Both the position numbers and the translations under genes were made by a program. Positions 49,818 through 59,606 of a DNA stretch of 64,000 nucleotides are shown here, one piece after another. The DNA lies in contig NZ_JAUOTP010000002.1 of the NCBI RefSeq assembly GCF_030546695.1, forward strand, positions 434,001-498,000, written 5' to 3'. Positions within the stretch are counted from its first letter, which is position 1, and the number at the start of each line of letters is the position of its first letter. Under the pieces are notes generated by a model that was not told where the DNA came from, did not search any database, and saw nothing but the letters and a program-made list of their open reading frames with translations. This stretch comes from Sphingomonas natans (lineage in GTDB: Bacteria > Pseudomonadota > Alphaproteobacteria > Sphingomonadales > Sphingomonadaceae).

Positions 49818-51036
49818 CCTGTTTCGCGAGATCGATCCGCCCCAGCGGCTGCTGATGGGCCCCGGCCCGGTCAACGCGCATCCGCGCGTGCTGCGCGCGA
49901 TGGCGGCCGATCTGCTCGGCCAGTTCGATCCCGAGATGACCGACTATATGAACGAGGTGATGGCGCTCTACCGCCCGATCTTCGGGACGGAGAATCGCTG
50001 GACCTTCCTCGTCGACGGCACCGCGCGGGCGGGGATCGAGGCGGCGCTCGTGTCGATGGTGTCGCCGGGGCAGAATGTGCTCGTTCTCTGCTTTGGCCGC
50101 TTCGGATTGCTGCTGACCGAGATCCTCGATCGGATCGGCGCGATCGTCGAGATCATCGAAGTGCCGTGGGGCGAAATCGTCCCGCTCGACCAGATCGCGC
50201 AGGCGATCGAGCGCTTCGGGCCGAAGCTCGTCGCGACCGTGCATGGCGATACGTCGACGACGATGGCGCAGCCACTGGAGGGCCTGGGCGACCTCTGCCG
50301 CGCGGCGGGCGTGCTCTCTTATGTGGATGCGACCGCGACGATCGGCGGGATGGAGATCGCCGCCGACCGCTGGGGCGTGGATGTCGTCACCGGCGGCCTG
50401 CAGAAATGCCTGGGCGGGCCATCCGGCTCGGCGCCGATCACGATCTCGGACATGGCCGCCGAGCGCATCTTTTCGCGCCGGCATGTCGAGCTCGGACTGC
50501 AGACGGCCAAGCCGATCGAGAATCGCGGGCGGCGGATCGGCTCGAACTATTTCGATCTGGCGATGATCATGGATTATTGGTCGGAGAAGCGCCTCAACCA
50601 TCATACCGAGGCGACGACGATGCTCTACGGCGCGCGGGAATGCGCGCGCGTGACGCTGGGCGAAGGGCTCGAGGCGCGGTTCGACCGCCATGCCGCCGCG
50701 GGCCGGGCGATGACGGCCGGGCTGCGCGCGATGGGCCTCATCGTCTATGGCGACGATCGCTACCGGATGACCAACATCACCGGCGTCTATATTCCCAAGG
50801 GCGTGGACGGCGAGGCCGTGCGCCGGCGGATGCGCGAGGATTTCGAGATCGAGATCGGGACGGCCTTCGGGCAGCTCGCCGGCAAGATCTGGCGGATCGG
50901 CGCGATGGGCTACAATGCGATGAAGCATAAGGTGCTGATCACCCTGGGCGCGCTGGAGGCGGCGTTGCGCGCGGAGGGTTTCCAGGCGCCGCCGGGGGCG
51001 GGTGTCGATGCCGCGCTCGCGGCATGGGGCGAATGA
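49801..51036 (+). CDS. pucG: (S)-ureidoglycine-glyoxylate aminotransferase
   Basis: A 411-residue PLP enzyme of fold type I (PucG/HpxJ) that converts ureidoglycine and glyoxylate to oxalurate and glycine. The PLP lysine is K202 in GGLQKCLGGPSG; other marks are LLMGPGPVNAHPRVLRA, VDGTARAGIEA, HGDTSTTMAQPL, VDATATIGGME and the IGSNYFDLAMIMDYWS substrate region typical of this enzyme rather than of alanine-glyoxylate aminotransferase. It overlaps the end of allC by 17 bases. Confidence 0.93.
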   Translation: MMSLPDLFREIDPPQRLLMGPGPVNAHPRVLRAMAADLLGQFDPEMTDYMNEVMALYRPIFGTENRWTFLVDGTARAGIEAALVSMVSPGQNVLVLCFGRFGLLLTEILDRIGAIVEIIEVPWGEIVPLDQIAQAIERFGPKLVATVHGDTSTTMAQPLEGLGDLCRAAGVLSYVDATATIGGMEIAADRWGVDVVTGGLQKCLGGPSGSAPITISDMAAERIFSRRHVELGLQTAKPIENRGRRIGSNYFDLAMIMDYWSEKRLNHHTEATTMLYGARECARVTLGEGLEARFDRHAAAGRAMTAGLRAMGLIVYGDDRYRMTNITGVYIPKGVDGEAVRRRMREDFEIEIGTAFGQLAGKIWRIGAMGYNAMKHKVLITLGALEAALRAEGFQAPPGAGVDAALAAWGE

Positions 51037-51050
51037 AAGCGCGCCTCTTC

Positions 51051-51134
51051 CCGTTCGTCCTGAGCGAAGTCGAAGGACGGGCCACGGGCGTTGCGCTGGC
51101 GAGCACGTGCTTCGACTTCGCTCAGCACGAACGG
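51051..51134. repeat. GTTCG-TGAGC-GTCGAAG palindromic repeat (copy 2)
   Basis: CCGTTCGTCCTGAGCGAAGT at the left and ACTTCGCTCAGCACGAACGG at the right, an inverted pair with only a few mismatches. Located between pucG and puuE within the purine cluster. Confidence 0.85.
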
Positions 51135-51163
51135 ATTTTATGGCGTTCGGGGGAAAGCGCCGC

Positions 51164-52039
51164 GTGAGTAACCGCGATCTCGTCGGCTATGGCGCCTCGC
51201 CGCCCGATGCGCGCTGGCCGGGTGGCGCGCGGGTCGCGGTGCAGTTCGTGATCAATTATGAGGAGGGCGCCGAAAATTCGGTGCTCAACGGCGACGAACG
51301 CTCCGAAGGGTTTCTGTCCGAGATGGTCGGCGCGGCGACGCATCCGGCGCGGGCGATGGCGATGGAGAGCCTGTACGAATATGGCAGCCGCGCGGGCTTC
51401 TGGCGGCTGCACCGGATCTTCACCGAGCGAGCCGCGCCGGTGACGGTGTTCGGCGTCGCCAAGGCGATGGAGGCCAATCCGCAAGCCGTCGCGGCGATGC
51501 AGGCCGCGGGCTGGGAGATTGCCAGCCATGGGCTGCGCTGGATCGACTATCAGAGCGTGCCCGAAGAGGTGGAGCGCGCGCATATCGCCGAGGCCATCAC
51601 GCTGCATACGCGGCTGACCGGCGAGCGCCCGCTCGGCTGGTATCAGGGGCGGACCTCGCCCAACACCGCGCGGCTCGTCGCCGAAGAAGGCGGCTTCGTC
51701 TACGATGCGGACAGCTATGCCGACGATGTGCCTTATCATGCGCCATCCGGGCAGTTGATCGTGCCCTATACGCTTGACGCGAACGACATGAAGTTCGTCG
51801 CGCTGAACGGCTTCACCGCGCCCGACCAGTTCTTCGCCTATCTGCGCGATACGTTCGAGCAATTGCGCGCCGAGGGCGGTCGGATGATGTCGATCGGGCT
51901 GCACGGGCGGATCGCCGGCAAGCCCGCGCGCGCGGCGGCGGTGGCGCGCTTCCTCGATCATGTGATCGCGAGCGGCGACGCGTGGATCGCGCGGCGGATC
52001 GACATCGCGCGGCACTGGCTGGAGGTGCATCCGGCATGA
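51164..52039 (+). CDS. puuE: metal-independent allantoinase PuuE
   Basis: A polysaccharide-deacetylase-fold enzyme that opens allantoin to allantoate. Key blocks: RDLVGYGASPPDARWPGGARVAVQFVINYEEGAE-type N-terminus, GDERSEGFLSEM, YEYGSRAGFWRLHRIF, ASHGLRWIDYQ, YQGRTSPNTARLV, DSYADDVPY and SIGLHGRIAGKPARA. This is the PuuE type, unrelated to the amidohydrolase-fold AllB. The GTG start (product begins VSNRDLVGYG) has GGGGGA upstream and fits the family; an ATG eight codons earlier (51140) lies just after the palindromic repeat without a ribosome-binding site. Confidence 0.93.
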   Translation: MSNRDLVGYGASPPDARWPGGARVAVQFVINYEEGAENSVLNGDERSEGFLSEMVGAATHPARAMAMESLYEYGSRAGFWRLHRIFTERAAPVTVFGVAKAMEANPQAVAAMQAAGWEIASHGLRWIDYQSVPEEVERAHIAEAITLHTRLTGERPLGWYQGRTSPNTARLVAEEGGFVYDADSYADDVPYHAPSGQLIVPYTLDANDMKFVALNGFTAPDQFFAYLRDTFEQLRAEGGRMMSIGLHGRIAGKPARAAAVARFLDHVIASGDAWIARRIDIARHWLEVHPA

Positions 52040-52076
52040 GCCCCGCCCCCTGCCCGCAGGGCCTCTCTTCCTCCTT

Positions 52077-52149
52077 CTCCTCCGCGTCTCCGCGTCTCTG
52101 CGTGAAAAGAATTTGGGTTCACGCAGAGGCGCAGAGACGCAGAGGAGAG
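52077..52149. repeat. CTCCGCGTCTCTGCGTGA palindromic repeat (copy 1)
   Basis: Left arm CTCCGCGTCTCCGCGTCTCT...GCGTGA, right arm TCACGCAGAGGCGCAGAGAC...GCAGAGGAG, complementary with few mismatches. A second copy lies at 59607-59673. Confidence 0.82.
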
Positions 52150-52196
52150 AATGAGAGCATGGCCCTGCGGGCCGATGCAAACGGGGAGGGTCAGGC

Positions 52197-52577
52197 ATGA
52201 TTTTCAACGATCCCGAGACCGTGGCGGCGGTGCGCGCGGCGTTCGATGCCTATGAGGCGGCGCTGATGGCGGACGATGTCGCGGCGATGGATGCGCTGTT
52301 CCACCCTGCCGACACGACGGTGCGCTACGGCGTCGGCGAGGTGCTGTACGGGATCGACGAGATCCGGGAATTCCGGAAAGGGCGCGGCGGATCGCCGCAG
52401 CGCGTGCTGGAGCGCGTCGAGATCGCGACCTTCGATACCGATCTGGCCATCGCCAATGCCGAATTCCGGCGCGAGGGGGATCCCCGGCGTGGGCGGCAGA
52501 GCCAGACATGGGTGCGCTTTGCGGACGGCTGGAAGGTCGTTTCGGCGCATGTCTCGATCGAAGGGAGCACGTCGTGA
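52197..52577 (+). CDS. hpxZ: HpxZ/AtzH-like protein (DUF3225)
   Basis: A 126-residue cone-shaped NTF2-fold protein of the AtzH/HpxZ (DUF3225) family: FNDPETVAAVRAAFDAYEAAL, LFHPADTTVRYGVGE, LYGIDEIREFRKGRGG, and QSQTWVRFADGWKVVSAHVS. AtzH and HpxZ always accompany AtzE/HpxY-type amidases; their precise function (chaperone, decarboxylase partner or small-molecule hydrolase) is unsettled. Here it lies 7 kb from its expected partners hpxXY but inside the same cluster. The stop overlaps the uraD GTG (GTGA). Confidence 0.85.
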   Translation: MIFNDPETVAAVRAAFDAYEAALMADDVAAMDALFHPADTTVRYGVGEVLYGIDEIREFRKGRGGSPQRVLERVEIATFDTDLAIANAEFRREGDPRRGRQSQTWVRFADGWKVVSAHVSIEGSTS

Positions 52578-53077
52578 CGATCGACGAGATCAATGCGCTG
52601 GATGCGGCGGGCTTCGTCGCGAAATTCGGTTTCCTGTTCGAGCATAGCCCCTGGATCGTGCGCGAGGCCGAGGCGCGGCGACCGTTTGCCGACATCGCGG
52701 CGATGGAGGCGGCGATGGCGGACATCGTCACGCAGGCGCCGCATCTCGACCAGCTCAAGTTGCTGCGCGCGCATCCGGAGCTGGCGAGCAAGGCGGCGGT
52801 CGACAAGACGCTGACGCAGGCCTCGAACGCCGAGCAGGCCTCGGCCGGGCTCGATCGGCTGACGCAGGACGAGTATGACCTCTTCCACGATCTCAACCGC
52901 CGCTATCGCGAGCGGTTCGGCTTTCCGTTCATCATCTGCGTACGGCTGGCGGACAAGGCACAGATCCTTGCCGCGATGCGCGAGCGGCTCGGCAATACCG
53001 AGGACTACGAGATCGAGACCGCGATCGGCGAGATCGGCCGGATCGTGCATCTGCGGCTGAAGGATGTGCTCGGTTGA
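52574..53077 (+). CDS. uraD: OHCU decarboxylase
   Basis: A 167-residue all-helical enzyme that converts OHCU to (S)-allantoin. Family marks: FVAKFGFLFEHSPWIVREA, LLRAHPELASKA with the catalytic His, and LFHDLNRRYRERFGFPFIICVR. The GTG start overlaps the hpxZ stop by four bases. It is the free-standing form, not fused to the HIU hydrolase. The FAD monooxygenase gene follows after a palindromic repeat. Confidence 0.94.
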   Translation: MTIDEINALDAAGFVAKFGFLFEHSPWIVREAEARRPFADIAAMEAAMADIVTQAPHLDQLKLLRAHPELASKAAVDKTLTQASNAEQASAGLDRLTQDEYDLFHDLNRRYRERFGFPFIICVRLADKAQILAAMRERLGNTEDYEIETAIGEIGRIVHLRLKDVLG

Positions 53078-53095
53078 AGATCGTCCCCCCTGCCT

Positions 53096-53179
53096 CCGTT
53101 CGTGCTGAGCGTAGTCGAAGCACGGGCCCCGAGCGGTGCCGCTTGCAGCACGTCCTTCGACTTCGCTCAGGACGAACGG
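53096..53179. repeat. GTTCG-TGAGC-GTCGAAG palindromic repeat (copy 3)
   Basis: CCGTTCGTGCTGAGCGTAGT at the left and ACTTCGCTCAGGACGAACGG at the right. It fills most of the gap between uraD and the FAD monooxygenase gene. Confidence 0.85.
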
Positions 53180-53201
53180 ATGAATATTCGAGGAGGGTGG
53201 C

Positions 53202-54620
53202 ATGAGCCTCGCTGCCCTCGAAGCACGCGTCGCCGCCGATCTCGCCGCGCTCGATCATGGCAAGCCGAGCTGGGTGCGGCCGCGGCGCGAGGCGTATGAC
53301 GTGGTCATCGTCGGCGGCGGGCAATCGGGTCTGGGGGCGGCGTTCGGCCTGCTGCGGGAGCGTATCTCGAACATCCTGATCATCGACGAGAATCCGGCGG
53401 GCTACGAAGGCCCGTGGGACACCTATGCGCGGATGATCACGCTGCGCACGCCCAAGTCGATCACCTCGATCGACCTCGGCATACCGAGCCTGACCTTCCG
53501 GAGCTATTGGGAGGCGCGCGCGGGCGCAGCTGCGTGGGAGGCGATCGACAAGATCCCGCGGCGCGACTGGATGGACTATCTGCGCTGGTATCGCGCGGTG
53601 CTCGATCTGCCGGTCCGCAACGACGTGACCCTCGAACGGATCGAACCGCAGGACGGCGGCGTACATCGCCTGCACGTGACCGGGGCGGGCGCGCCCGAAG
53701 GGGGCACGATCCTCGCGCGCAAGGTGATCCTCGCGACGGGCATACAGGGCGGGGGCGAATGGCATGTGCCGGGCTTCATCCGCGCGGCACTCCCCGCCTC
53801 GCGTTATGCGCACACGTCCGAGGCGATCGACTTCGCCGAATTGCGCGACCAGCGCGTCGCGATCCTCGGCGGGGGCGCGTCGGCGTTCGACAATGCGCAG
53901 CATGCGCTGGCTGAGGGCGTCGCCGAGGCGCATGTGTTCCTGCGCCGGCCTGAGATGCCGCGCGTCAATCCGATCCGCTTCATGGAATCTTCGGGCCTCG
54001 TCGGGCGTTTCGCGGGGCTGGACGATGCGGGCAAATATCGCGTGATGGAGAGCTTCTTCCGCCGCAACCAGCCGCCGACCAACGACACCTTCTCGCGCGC
54101 GGCCGCCTATCCGGGCTTCACCCTGCACCTCGGCGAACCGTGGGAGAGCGTGCGCGAGGAGGGCGATGCGGTGATCGTCGAGACGCCCAAGGGCGCCTGG
54201 CCGTTCGATTTCCTGATCCTCTCGACCGGGCTGGTCACCGATCCCAAGCTGCGGCCCGAACTGGCCGAGCTCGCCGACGACATATTGCGCTGGCGCGACC
54301 GCTACGACGCGCCTGCCGACCTCGCCAATCCGCTGATCGATGCGCATCCCTATCTGGGGGCGGGGTTCGAGATGCAGGGGCGCGACGCGGGGGCGGAGGC
54401 ACGCGTCCACGGGCTGTTCGCGTTCAATTACTCGGCTTTGATCAGCCTGGGGCTTTCCGCGGCGGCGCTGTCGGGGCTCAAATATGCGGTGCCGCGGCTC
54501 GTCGAGGGGGTCGCGCGCCAGCTGTTCCTGGATGACCGCGAGGCGATATTGGGCGACTATGAGGCCTATGCGGAGCTGGAATTCGTGAGCGACGGGCTGA
54601 CCGGGGAGAGGCGCGCATGA
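53202..54620 (+). CDS. class-B-like FAD/NAD(P)H monooxygenase, candidate urate hydroxylase
   Basis: A 472-residue two-dinucleotide-domain flavoprotein. The FAD-binding fold is VVIVGGGQSGLGAAFGL (GGGQSG at 38-43), the NAD(P)H fold is VAILGGGASAFDNAQ (GGGASA at 223-228), and LATG at 177-180 is the second FAD motif; GPWDTYARMITLRTPK resembles the flavin monooxygenase substrate-side region. It is not the UbiH-type fold of HpxO, nor uricase or PuuD. Its place between uraD and uraH, in a cluster with no other urate-oxidising gene, suggests hydroxylation of urate to 5-hydroxyisourate. That role is inferred from context only. ATGA overlap with uraH. Confidence 0.85.
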   Translation: MSLAALEARVAADLAALDHGKPSWVRPRREAYDVVIVGGGQSGLGAAFGLLRERISNILIIDENPAGYEGPWDTYARMITLRTPKSITSIDLGIPSLTFRSYWEARAGAAAWEAIDKIPRRDWMDYLRWYRAVLDLPVRNDVTLERIEPQDGGVHRLHVTGAGAPEGGTILARKVILATGIQGGGEWHVPGFIRAALPASRYAHTSEAIDFAELRDQRVAILGGGASAFDNAQHALAEGVAEAHVFLRRPEMPRVNPIRFMESSGLVGRFAGLDDAGKYRVMESFFRRNQPPTNDTFSRAAAYPGFTLHLGEPWESVREEGDAVIVETPKGAWPFDFLILSTGLVTDPKLRPELAELADDILRWRDRYDAPADLANPLIDAHPYLGAGFEMQGRDAGAEARVHGLFAFNYSALISLGLSAAALSGLKYAVPRLVEGVARQLFLDDREAILGDYEAYAELEFVSDGLTGERRA

Positions 54621-54949
54621 GCCTGTCGACGCACGTCCTCGACACGACGCACGGTTGCCCGGCCGCGGGCGTATCGATCCTGCTGGAGGCGGGCGGCGCG
54701 ATCCTGTTCGCGGGCGAGACCGACGGCGACGGGCGCTGCCCGGGGCTGAAGGGGCTCGCCTTTCCGGTGGGATCGTATCGGCTGACCTTCGCGGTCGCGG
54801 ATTATTTCCGGTGCCGGGGCGCGACGCTGCCCGAACCGCCCTTCCTCGATCGCGTGAGCGTGGACTTCGGGATCGCCGATGCGGGGGCGCATTATCATGT
54901 GCCCTTGCTCGTCTCGCCCTTCGGTTACTCCACCTATCGGGGGAGCTGA
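54617..54949 (+). CDS. uraH: 5-hydroxyisourate hydrolase
   Basis: A 110-residue transthyretin-related protein that hydrolyses 5-hydroxyisourate to OHCU. Signatures: [17 protein letters not shown] at the N-terminus, [26 protein letters not shown] at the C-terminus; the terminal YRGS tetrapeptide separates the enzyme from vertebrate transthyretin. The catalytic His in THVLD, the Arg in DYFRCRG-type context and the terminal His are present. It is coupled to the FAD monooxygenase by ATGA. Confidence 0.95.
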   Translation: MSLSTHVLDTTHGCPAAGVSILLEAGGAILFAGETDGDGRCPGLKGLAFPVGSYRLTFAVADYFRCRGATLPEPPFLDRVSVDFGIADAGAHYHVPLLVSPFGYSTYRGS

Positions 54950-54950
54950 G

Positions 54951-56393
54951 ATGGGCGTACGCTTCCTGCTCGACGGCGATGTGATCGAGACGGGACCCGT
55001 CGATCCGACGATGACCGTGCTGGAGCTGCTGCGCTATCGGCTGCGGCGGACGGGCACCAAGGAAGGCTGCGCCGAGGGCGATTGCGGGGCGTGCACCGTA
55101 CTGGTCGGCGAACTGCTCGAGCCGGACAGCTCGATCGTGAAATGGCGCGCGGTCAATGCGTGCATCCTGTTCGTCGGGATGATCGACGGGCGCGCTTTGA
55201 TGACGGTCGAGAGCCTCGGCGGGAGCGCGCCGATCCAGCGCGAGATGGTCGCGCGGCACGGATCGCAATGCGGCTTCTGCACGCCGGGCTTCATCATGTC
55301 GCTGCACGCGCGCAGCCTCGGCGCGAGCGGGAGCGAGCTGCCGGTGGCGGACGTGATCGCGGGCAATCTGTGCCGCTGCACAGGCTATGGGCCGATCCTC
55401 GCGGCGGGCGACGCGGTGCCGCCGGCGCCTCATCACGACGGCGCGCTGGTCGATGCACTCTCCGCGATCCAGCGCGCGGAGCCTCTGTCCTTCACTTTTG
55501 ACGATCCGCTCGTCGGGCACGCGCGGAGCTGGTTCGCGCCGCGATCGATCGACGAACTGGCCGCCTATCTCGCCGATCGTCCCGAGGCGCGGATCGTCGC
55601 GGGGGCGACCGATGTCGGTCTGTGGGTGACGAAACAGCAGCGCATCCTCGACGAGATCGTCTGGGTCGGCGACGTGCGCGATTTCGATCTGATCACGCCC
55701 CACGACGACGGTTCTTGGACCTTCGCCGCAGGCGTCCGCTATGCGAGCGCGCACGCGATCCTCGCTGCGATCCATCCCGAGCTGGGCGAGCTCGTCCGCC
55801 GGATCGGCGGGCTGCAGGTGCGCAATTCGGGGACGATCGGCGGCAATATCGCCAATGGCTCGCCGATCGGCGACATGCCGCCGGCATTGATCGCGCTCGG
55901 CGCGACGCTGGTGCTGCGGCGGGGAGACGCGGTGCGCGAGATGCCGATCGAGGCGTATTTCCTCGATTATGGCAAGCAGGACCGGCGGCCGGGCGAGTTC
56001 GTCGCCGCGGTCCGCATCCCGCCTGCGCCGCCCTTGTTCCGGATCGCCAAGCTGTCGAAGCGCTTCGACAGCGACATCTCGGCTGTGTGCGCCGCGTTCG
56101 CGCTCGACATCGTCGATGGCGTGGTGCGGACGGCACGGCTCGCCTTCGGGGGGATGGCGGGCATCCCGAAGCGCGCCGCCGCAGCGGAGGCCGCGCTTGT
56201 CGGGCAGGCGTGGAGCGAGGCCGTGGTCGAGGCGGCCGCGCTCGCGCTCGCGCAGGACTTCACGCCGCTGAGCGACATGCGCGCCTCAGCCGCCTATCGC
56301 CTGCTCGCCGCGCAGAACCTTATCCGCCGGCTGTGGATCGAGAGCGAGGCGCCGGAAGAGGCACTGTCGGTGCTGGCGCTGGCCGATGGCTGA
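54951..56393 (+). CDS. xdhA: xanthine dehydrogenase small subunit (2Fe-2S, FAD)
   Basis: A 480-residue subunit carrying two [2Fe-2S] clusters and FAD. The first cluster is bound by [12 protein letters not shown] and a later Cys in VNACIL, the second by QCGFCTPGF and [10 protein letters not shown]. The FAD domain shows [12 protein letters not shown] and [34 protein letters not shown]-type sequence. It passes electrons from the Mo subunit to NAD. It starts one base after uraH and overlaps xdhB by eight. Confidence 0.95.
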   Translation: MGVRFLLDGDVIETGPVDPTMTVLELLRYRLRRTGTKEGCAEGDCGACTVLVGELLEPDSSIVKWRAVNACILFVGMIDGRALMTVESLGGSAPIQREMVARHGSQCGFCTPGFIMSLHARSLGASGSELPVADVIAGNLCRCTGYGPILAAGDAVPPAPHHDGALVDALSAIQRAEPLSFTFDDPLVGHARSWFAPRSIDELAAYLADRPEARIVAGATDVGLWVTKQQRILDEIVWVGDVRDFDLITPHDDGSWTFAAGVRYASAHAILAAIHPELGELVRRIGGLQVRNSGTIGGNIANGSPIGDMPPALIALGATLVLRRGDAVREMPIEAYFLDYGKQDRRPGEFVAAVRIPPAPPLFRIAKLSKRFDSDISAVCAAFALDIVDGVVRTARLAFGGMAGIPKRAAAAEAALVGQAWSEAVVEAAALALAQDFTPLSDMRASAAYRLLAAQNLIRRLWIESEAPEEALSVLALADG

Positions 56394-58713
56394 GCGCGAT
56401 CCGCCCCGGCTGCGCGCGGTGCGCCAGTCGCTGCCGCACGACAGCGCCGAGGCGCATGTCGCAGGAGGCGCTGTCTATGTCGACGACATGCCCGAGCCGC
56501 CGGGGATGCTGCACCTGGCGTTCGGCCAAAGCGCGCATGCTGCGGCTACGATCGTGGCGATGGACCTGTCGCCGGTGCGCGCTGCGCCGGGCGTGATCGC
56601 GGTCTTCGCGCGCGACGACATTCCCGGCACGAACAGCGTCGGCCCCGTATTCGACGACGACAAGCTCTTCGCCGAGGATGCGGTCTATTGCGGCGGGCAG
56701 GCGCTGTTCCTCGTCGCCGCGACCAGCCCGACGGCGGCGCGGCGCGCGGCGAAACTGGCGCGGATCGATTACGAGGTCGCGAGCCCGCTGGTAACGATCG
56801 CTGCGGCGCGGGCGGCCGGATCGGTGCTCGAAGACGCGCAGCATATGACGCGCGGCGATGCCGATGCTGCGCTCGATGCTGCGCAATACCGGATCACCGG
56901 CAGCCTGGAGATCGGCGGGCAGGATCACTTCTATCTGGAGGGCCAGATCGCGATCGCGACGCCGGGCGAAGGCGGCACGATCCACATCCTCTCCTCGACC
57001 CAGCATCCGAGCGAGATCCAGCATATCGTCGCGAAGCTGCTCAAGCTCACCCATGCCGACGTAACCGTCGAGGTGCGGCGGATGGGCGGCGCGTTCGGCG
57101 GCAAGGAGAGCCAGGCGTCGCTGTTCGCGGCGGCCTGCGCGCTCGTCGCCGCGAAGACCGGCCGCCCCGCCAAATTCCGCGTCGACCGCGACGATGATAT
57201 GGTGATGACGGGCAAGCGCCACGATTTCACCGCCGATTACGACGTCGGCTTCGATTCCAACGGCCGGATCGAGGGGATCAGGCTGGAGCTCGCCTCGCGC
57301 TGCGGCGCGACCGACGATCTGAGCCGCGCGATCAACGATCGGGCGATGTTCCACGCCGACAATTGCTATCATCTGCCTGCGGTCGCGATCGTCAGCCACC
57401 GGTTGAAGACCAATACCGTCTCCAACACCGCTTTTCGCGGCTTCGGCGGGCCGCAGGGGATGCTGGCGATCGAGCGCGTCATCGACGCGATCGCCGATGC
57501 GGTGGGCCGCGATCCGCTCGAGGTGCGGCGGATCAACCTCTACGGGCCGGGGCGCGACGTGACGCCCTACCATATGCAGGTGACCGACAATATCGCGCCC
57601 GAGCTGATCGAGGCGCTCGCCGCCTCGTCGCGCTACGCGGAGCGGGCGGCAGAGGTCGCGGCGTGGAATGCCTCGCATCGGATCATCAAGAAGGGGATCG
57701 CGCTGACCCCGGTCAAGTTCGGGATCAGCTTCACGACGACGCATCTCAACCAGGCCGGCGCGCTGGTGCTCGTCTATGCGGACGGATCGATCCAGCTGAA
57801 TCACGGCGGGACCGAGATGGGCCAGGGGCTCTATATCAAGGTCGCACAGATCGTCGCCGACGTATTCGCGGTGCCGGTAGAGTGCGTGCGGATCACCGCG
57901 ACGACGACGGGCAAGGTGCCCAACACCTCGGCGACCGCCGCTTCCTCCGGCGCCGATCTCAACGGCATAGCCGCGCAGCGCGCGGCGGAGACGATCCGCG
58001 ACCGGCTCGCGGCACTGGCCGGCGAGCTTCACGGCTGCGCGGCGGACACCGTGCGCTTCACGAGCGAGGGCGTACGCGCGGGCGAGGCGCTCGTGCCGTT
58101 CCATGATCTGTGCCGGCAGGCGCATCTCGCGCGCGTCTCGCTCGCCTCGACCGGCTTCTACGCGACGCCGGACATCGCCTATGACCGCAAGACGCACAGC
58201 GGGCGTCCTTTCTATTATTTCGCCTACGGTGCCTCCGTCTCCGAGGTCGCGATCGATACGCTGACCGGCGAGCACAAGGTGCTGGCGGTCGACATCCTCC
58301 ACGATGTCGGGCGCAGCCTGAACCCTGCGATCGATCTCGGCCAGATCGAGGGCGGGTTCGTGCAGGGAATGGGCTGGCTGACGACCGAGGAACTGGTGTT
58401 CGACGATGCCGGGCGGCTGCGCACGCACGCGCCCTCCACCTACAAGATCCCGACCGCAAGCGACCGGCCGGCGCGGATGGAGATCGCGCTCTGGGACGGG
58501 CGCAACGTCGAGCCGACCGTGCATCGCTCCAAGGCGGTGGGCGAGCCGCCCTTGATGCTGCCCATTTCGGTCTTCTCCGCGCTGACCCGTGCGGTTGCCG
58601 CCGCGGCGCCGGGCAAGGGACTGCCCGCGCTCGATGCGCCCGCGACCCCCGAGCGCATCCTGCGCGCGATCGGCGAATTGCGCGCGCGAGCGCCCACGTC
58701 GGCAGCGCTGTGA
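56386..58713 (+). CDS. xdhB: xanthine dehydrogenase molybdopterin-binding subunit
   Basis: A 775-residue Mo-cofactor subunit that hydroxylates hypoxanthine and xanthine to urate. Typical sequence: [69 protein letters not shown] and the catalytic Glu in [13 protein letters not shown]. It is of normal length, with no break. Coupled to xdhA before and xdhC after (GTGA). Confidence 0.95.
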   Translation: MAERDPPRLRAVRQSLPHDSAEAHVAGGAVYVDDMPEPPGMLHLAFGQSAHAAATIVAMDLSPVRAAPGVIAVFARDDIPGTNSVGPVFDDDKLFAEDAVYCGGQALFLVAATSPTAARRAAKLARIDYEVASPLVTIAAARAAGSVLEDAQHMTRGDADAALDAAQYRITGSLEIGGQDHFYLEGQIAIATPGEGGTIHILSSTQHPSEIQHIVAKLLKLTHADVTVEVRRMGGAFGGKESQASLFAAACALVAAKTGRPAKFRVDRDDDMVMTGKRHDFTADYDVGFDSNGRIEGIRLELASRCGATDDLSRAINDRAMFHADNCYHLPAVAIVSHRLKTNTVSNTAFRGFGGPQGMLAIERVIDAIADAVGRDPLEVRRINLYGPGRDVTPYHMQVTDNIAPELIEALAASSRYAERAAEVAAWNASHRIIKKGIALTPVKFGISFTTTHLNQAGALVLVYADGSIQLNHGGTEMGQGLYIKVAQIVADVFAVPVECVRITATTTGKVPNTSATAASSGADLNGIAAQRAAETIRDRLAALAGELHGCAADTVRFTSEGVRAGEALVPFHDLCRQAHLARVSLASTGFYATPDIAYDRKTHSGRPFYYFAYGASVSEVAIDTLTGEHKVLAVDILHDVGRSLNPAIDLGQIEGGFVQGMGWLTTEELVFDDAGRLRTHAPSTYKIPTASDRPARMEIALWDGRNVEPTVHRSKAVGEPPLMLPISVFSALTRAVAAAAPGKGLPALDAPATPERILRAIGELRARAPTSAAL

Positions 58714-59561
58714 CGGAGCTGCTCAAAACCCACGCCACCGCCCGCATCACCGTGCTCGCCACCGAAGGTTCGGCGCCGCGCGGGCCGGGCACGGCAATGA
58801 CGGTGACGGTCGACAGCGTCGACGGCACGATCGGCGGCGGCAATCTCGAATATCGCGCAATCGAACAGGCGCGGCTCCTGCTCGCGCATCCCGAAGGCAA
58901 GTGGCGCGTCCAGGATTATCCGCTGGGGCCCCTGCTCGGCCAATGCTGCGGCGGGCGGGTACGGCTGCTGATCGAGCGGATGGACGAAGCACTGCCGGAC
59001 GGGACCGTGCTCCATTTCGCGCCCGATCGCGTGGCGCGCGAGCCCGGCGACGCGCCGCCCCTCTCCGCGCGCGGCACGCGTCCCGAGCCCGGCGAGCGCT
59101 GGGCGGCGCCTGCCGATATTCCCCGCACGCCGCTGATGCTGTTCGGCGCGGGCCATGTCGGCCGCGCCGTCGCGCGCGCGCTGGACGGCCTGCCCTATCT
59201 GGTTGGCTGGTACGACACGCGGCCGGATTATGCCGATCTGCCCGGCGTCACGCTCTGCACCGACGACGCGATCGAGGAGTGCGTCGGCGAATTGCAGAGG
59301 CATGGTGCGATCCTGATCATGACGCACGATCATGCGCTCGATTACCGGCTGGCGCGCGCGGCCTTGAGCGGCGGCGCGCGCTATATCGGGCTGATCGGAT
59401 CGCACACGAAGCGCGCGCGCTTCGTCTCGCGGCTCGAGGCCGAAGCCATCGACGTGACGCGGCTGACCTGCCCGATCGGCCTCCCGGGCATCGCCGGCAA
59501 GGAGCCCGCCGTGATCGCTGCCTCGGTCGCCGCGCAACTGTTGATCGAGTGCGCGCCGTGA
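58710..59561 (+). CDS. xdhC: xanthine dehydrogenase accessory factor XdhC
   Basis: A 283-residue chaperone that binds molybdenum cofactor, helps its sulfuration and inserts it into XdhB. Blocks: VLATEGSAPRGPGTAMTVT, GTIGGGNLEYRAI, GQCCGGRVRL with the paired Cys used for cofactor binding, LFGAGHVGRAVARALDGLPY and a Rossmann-type C-terminal domain with MTHDHALDY and GLIGSHTKRARF. The GTG start overlaps the xdhB stop. Confidence 0.94.
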   Translation: MTELLKTHATARITVLATEGSAPRGPGTAMTVTVDSVDGTIGGGNLEYRAIEQARLLLAHPEGKWRVQDYPLGPLLGQCCGGRVRLLIERMDEALPDGTVLHFAPDRVAREPGDAPPLSARGTRPEPGERWAAPADIPRTPLMLFGAGHVGRAVARALDGLPYLVGWYDTRPDYADLPGVTLCTDDAIEECVGELQRHGAILIMTHDHALDYRLARAALSGGARYIGLIGSHTKRARFVSRLEAEAIDVTRLTCPIGLPGIAGKEPAVIAASVAAQLLIECAP

Positions 59562-59606
59562 CGCCGCTTTTCGCTTTTCCCGCGCAGCGGTTCCCTTCTT
59601 TTTTTT

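Noticed and set aside
51140-51163. ATG upstream of puuE as the start
   Set aside because: It follows the palindromic repeat directly with no ribosome-binding site; the GTG at 51164 has GGGGGA and fits the family N-terminus. It is kept as an alternative.
52932-55775. A minus-strand frame of more than 900 codons opposite uraD, the FAD monooxygenase, uraH and xdhA
   Set aside because: Covers four genes with clear motifs on the other strand and has no recognisable domain.
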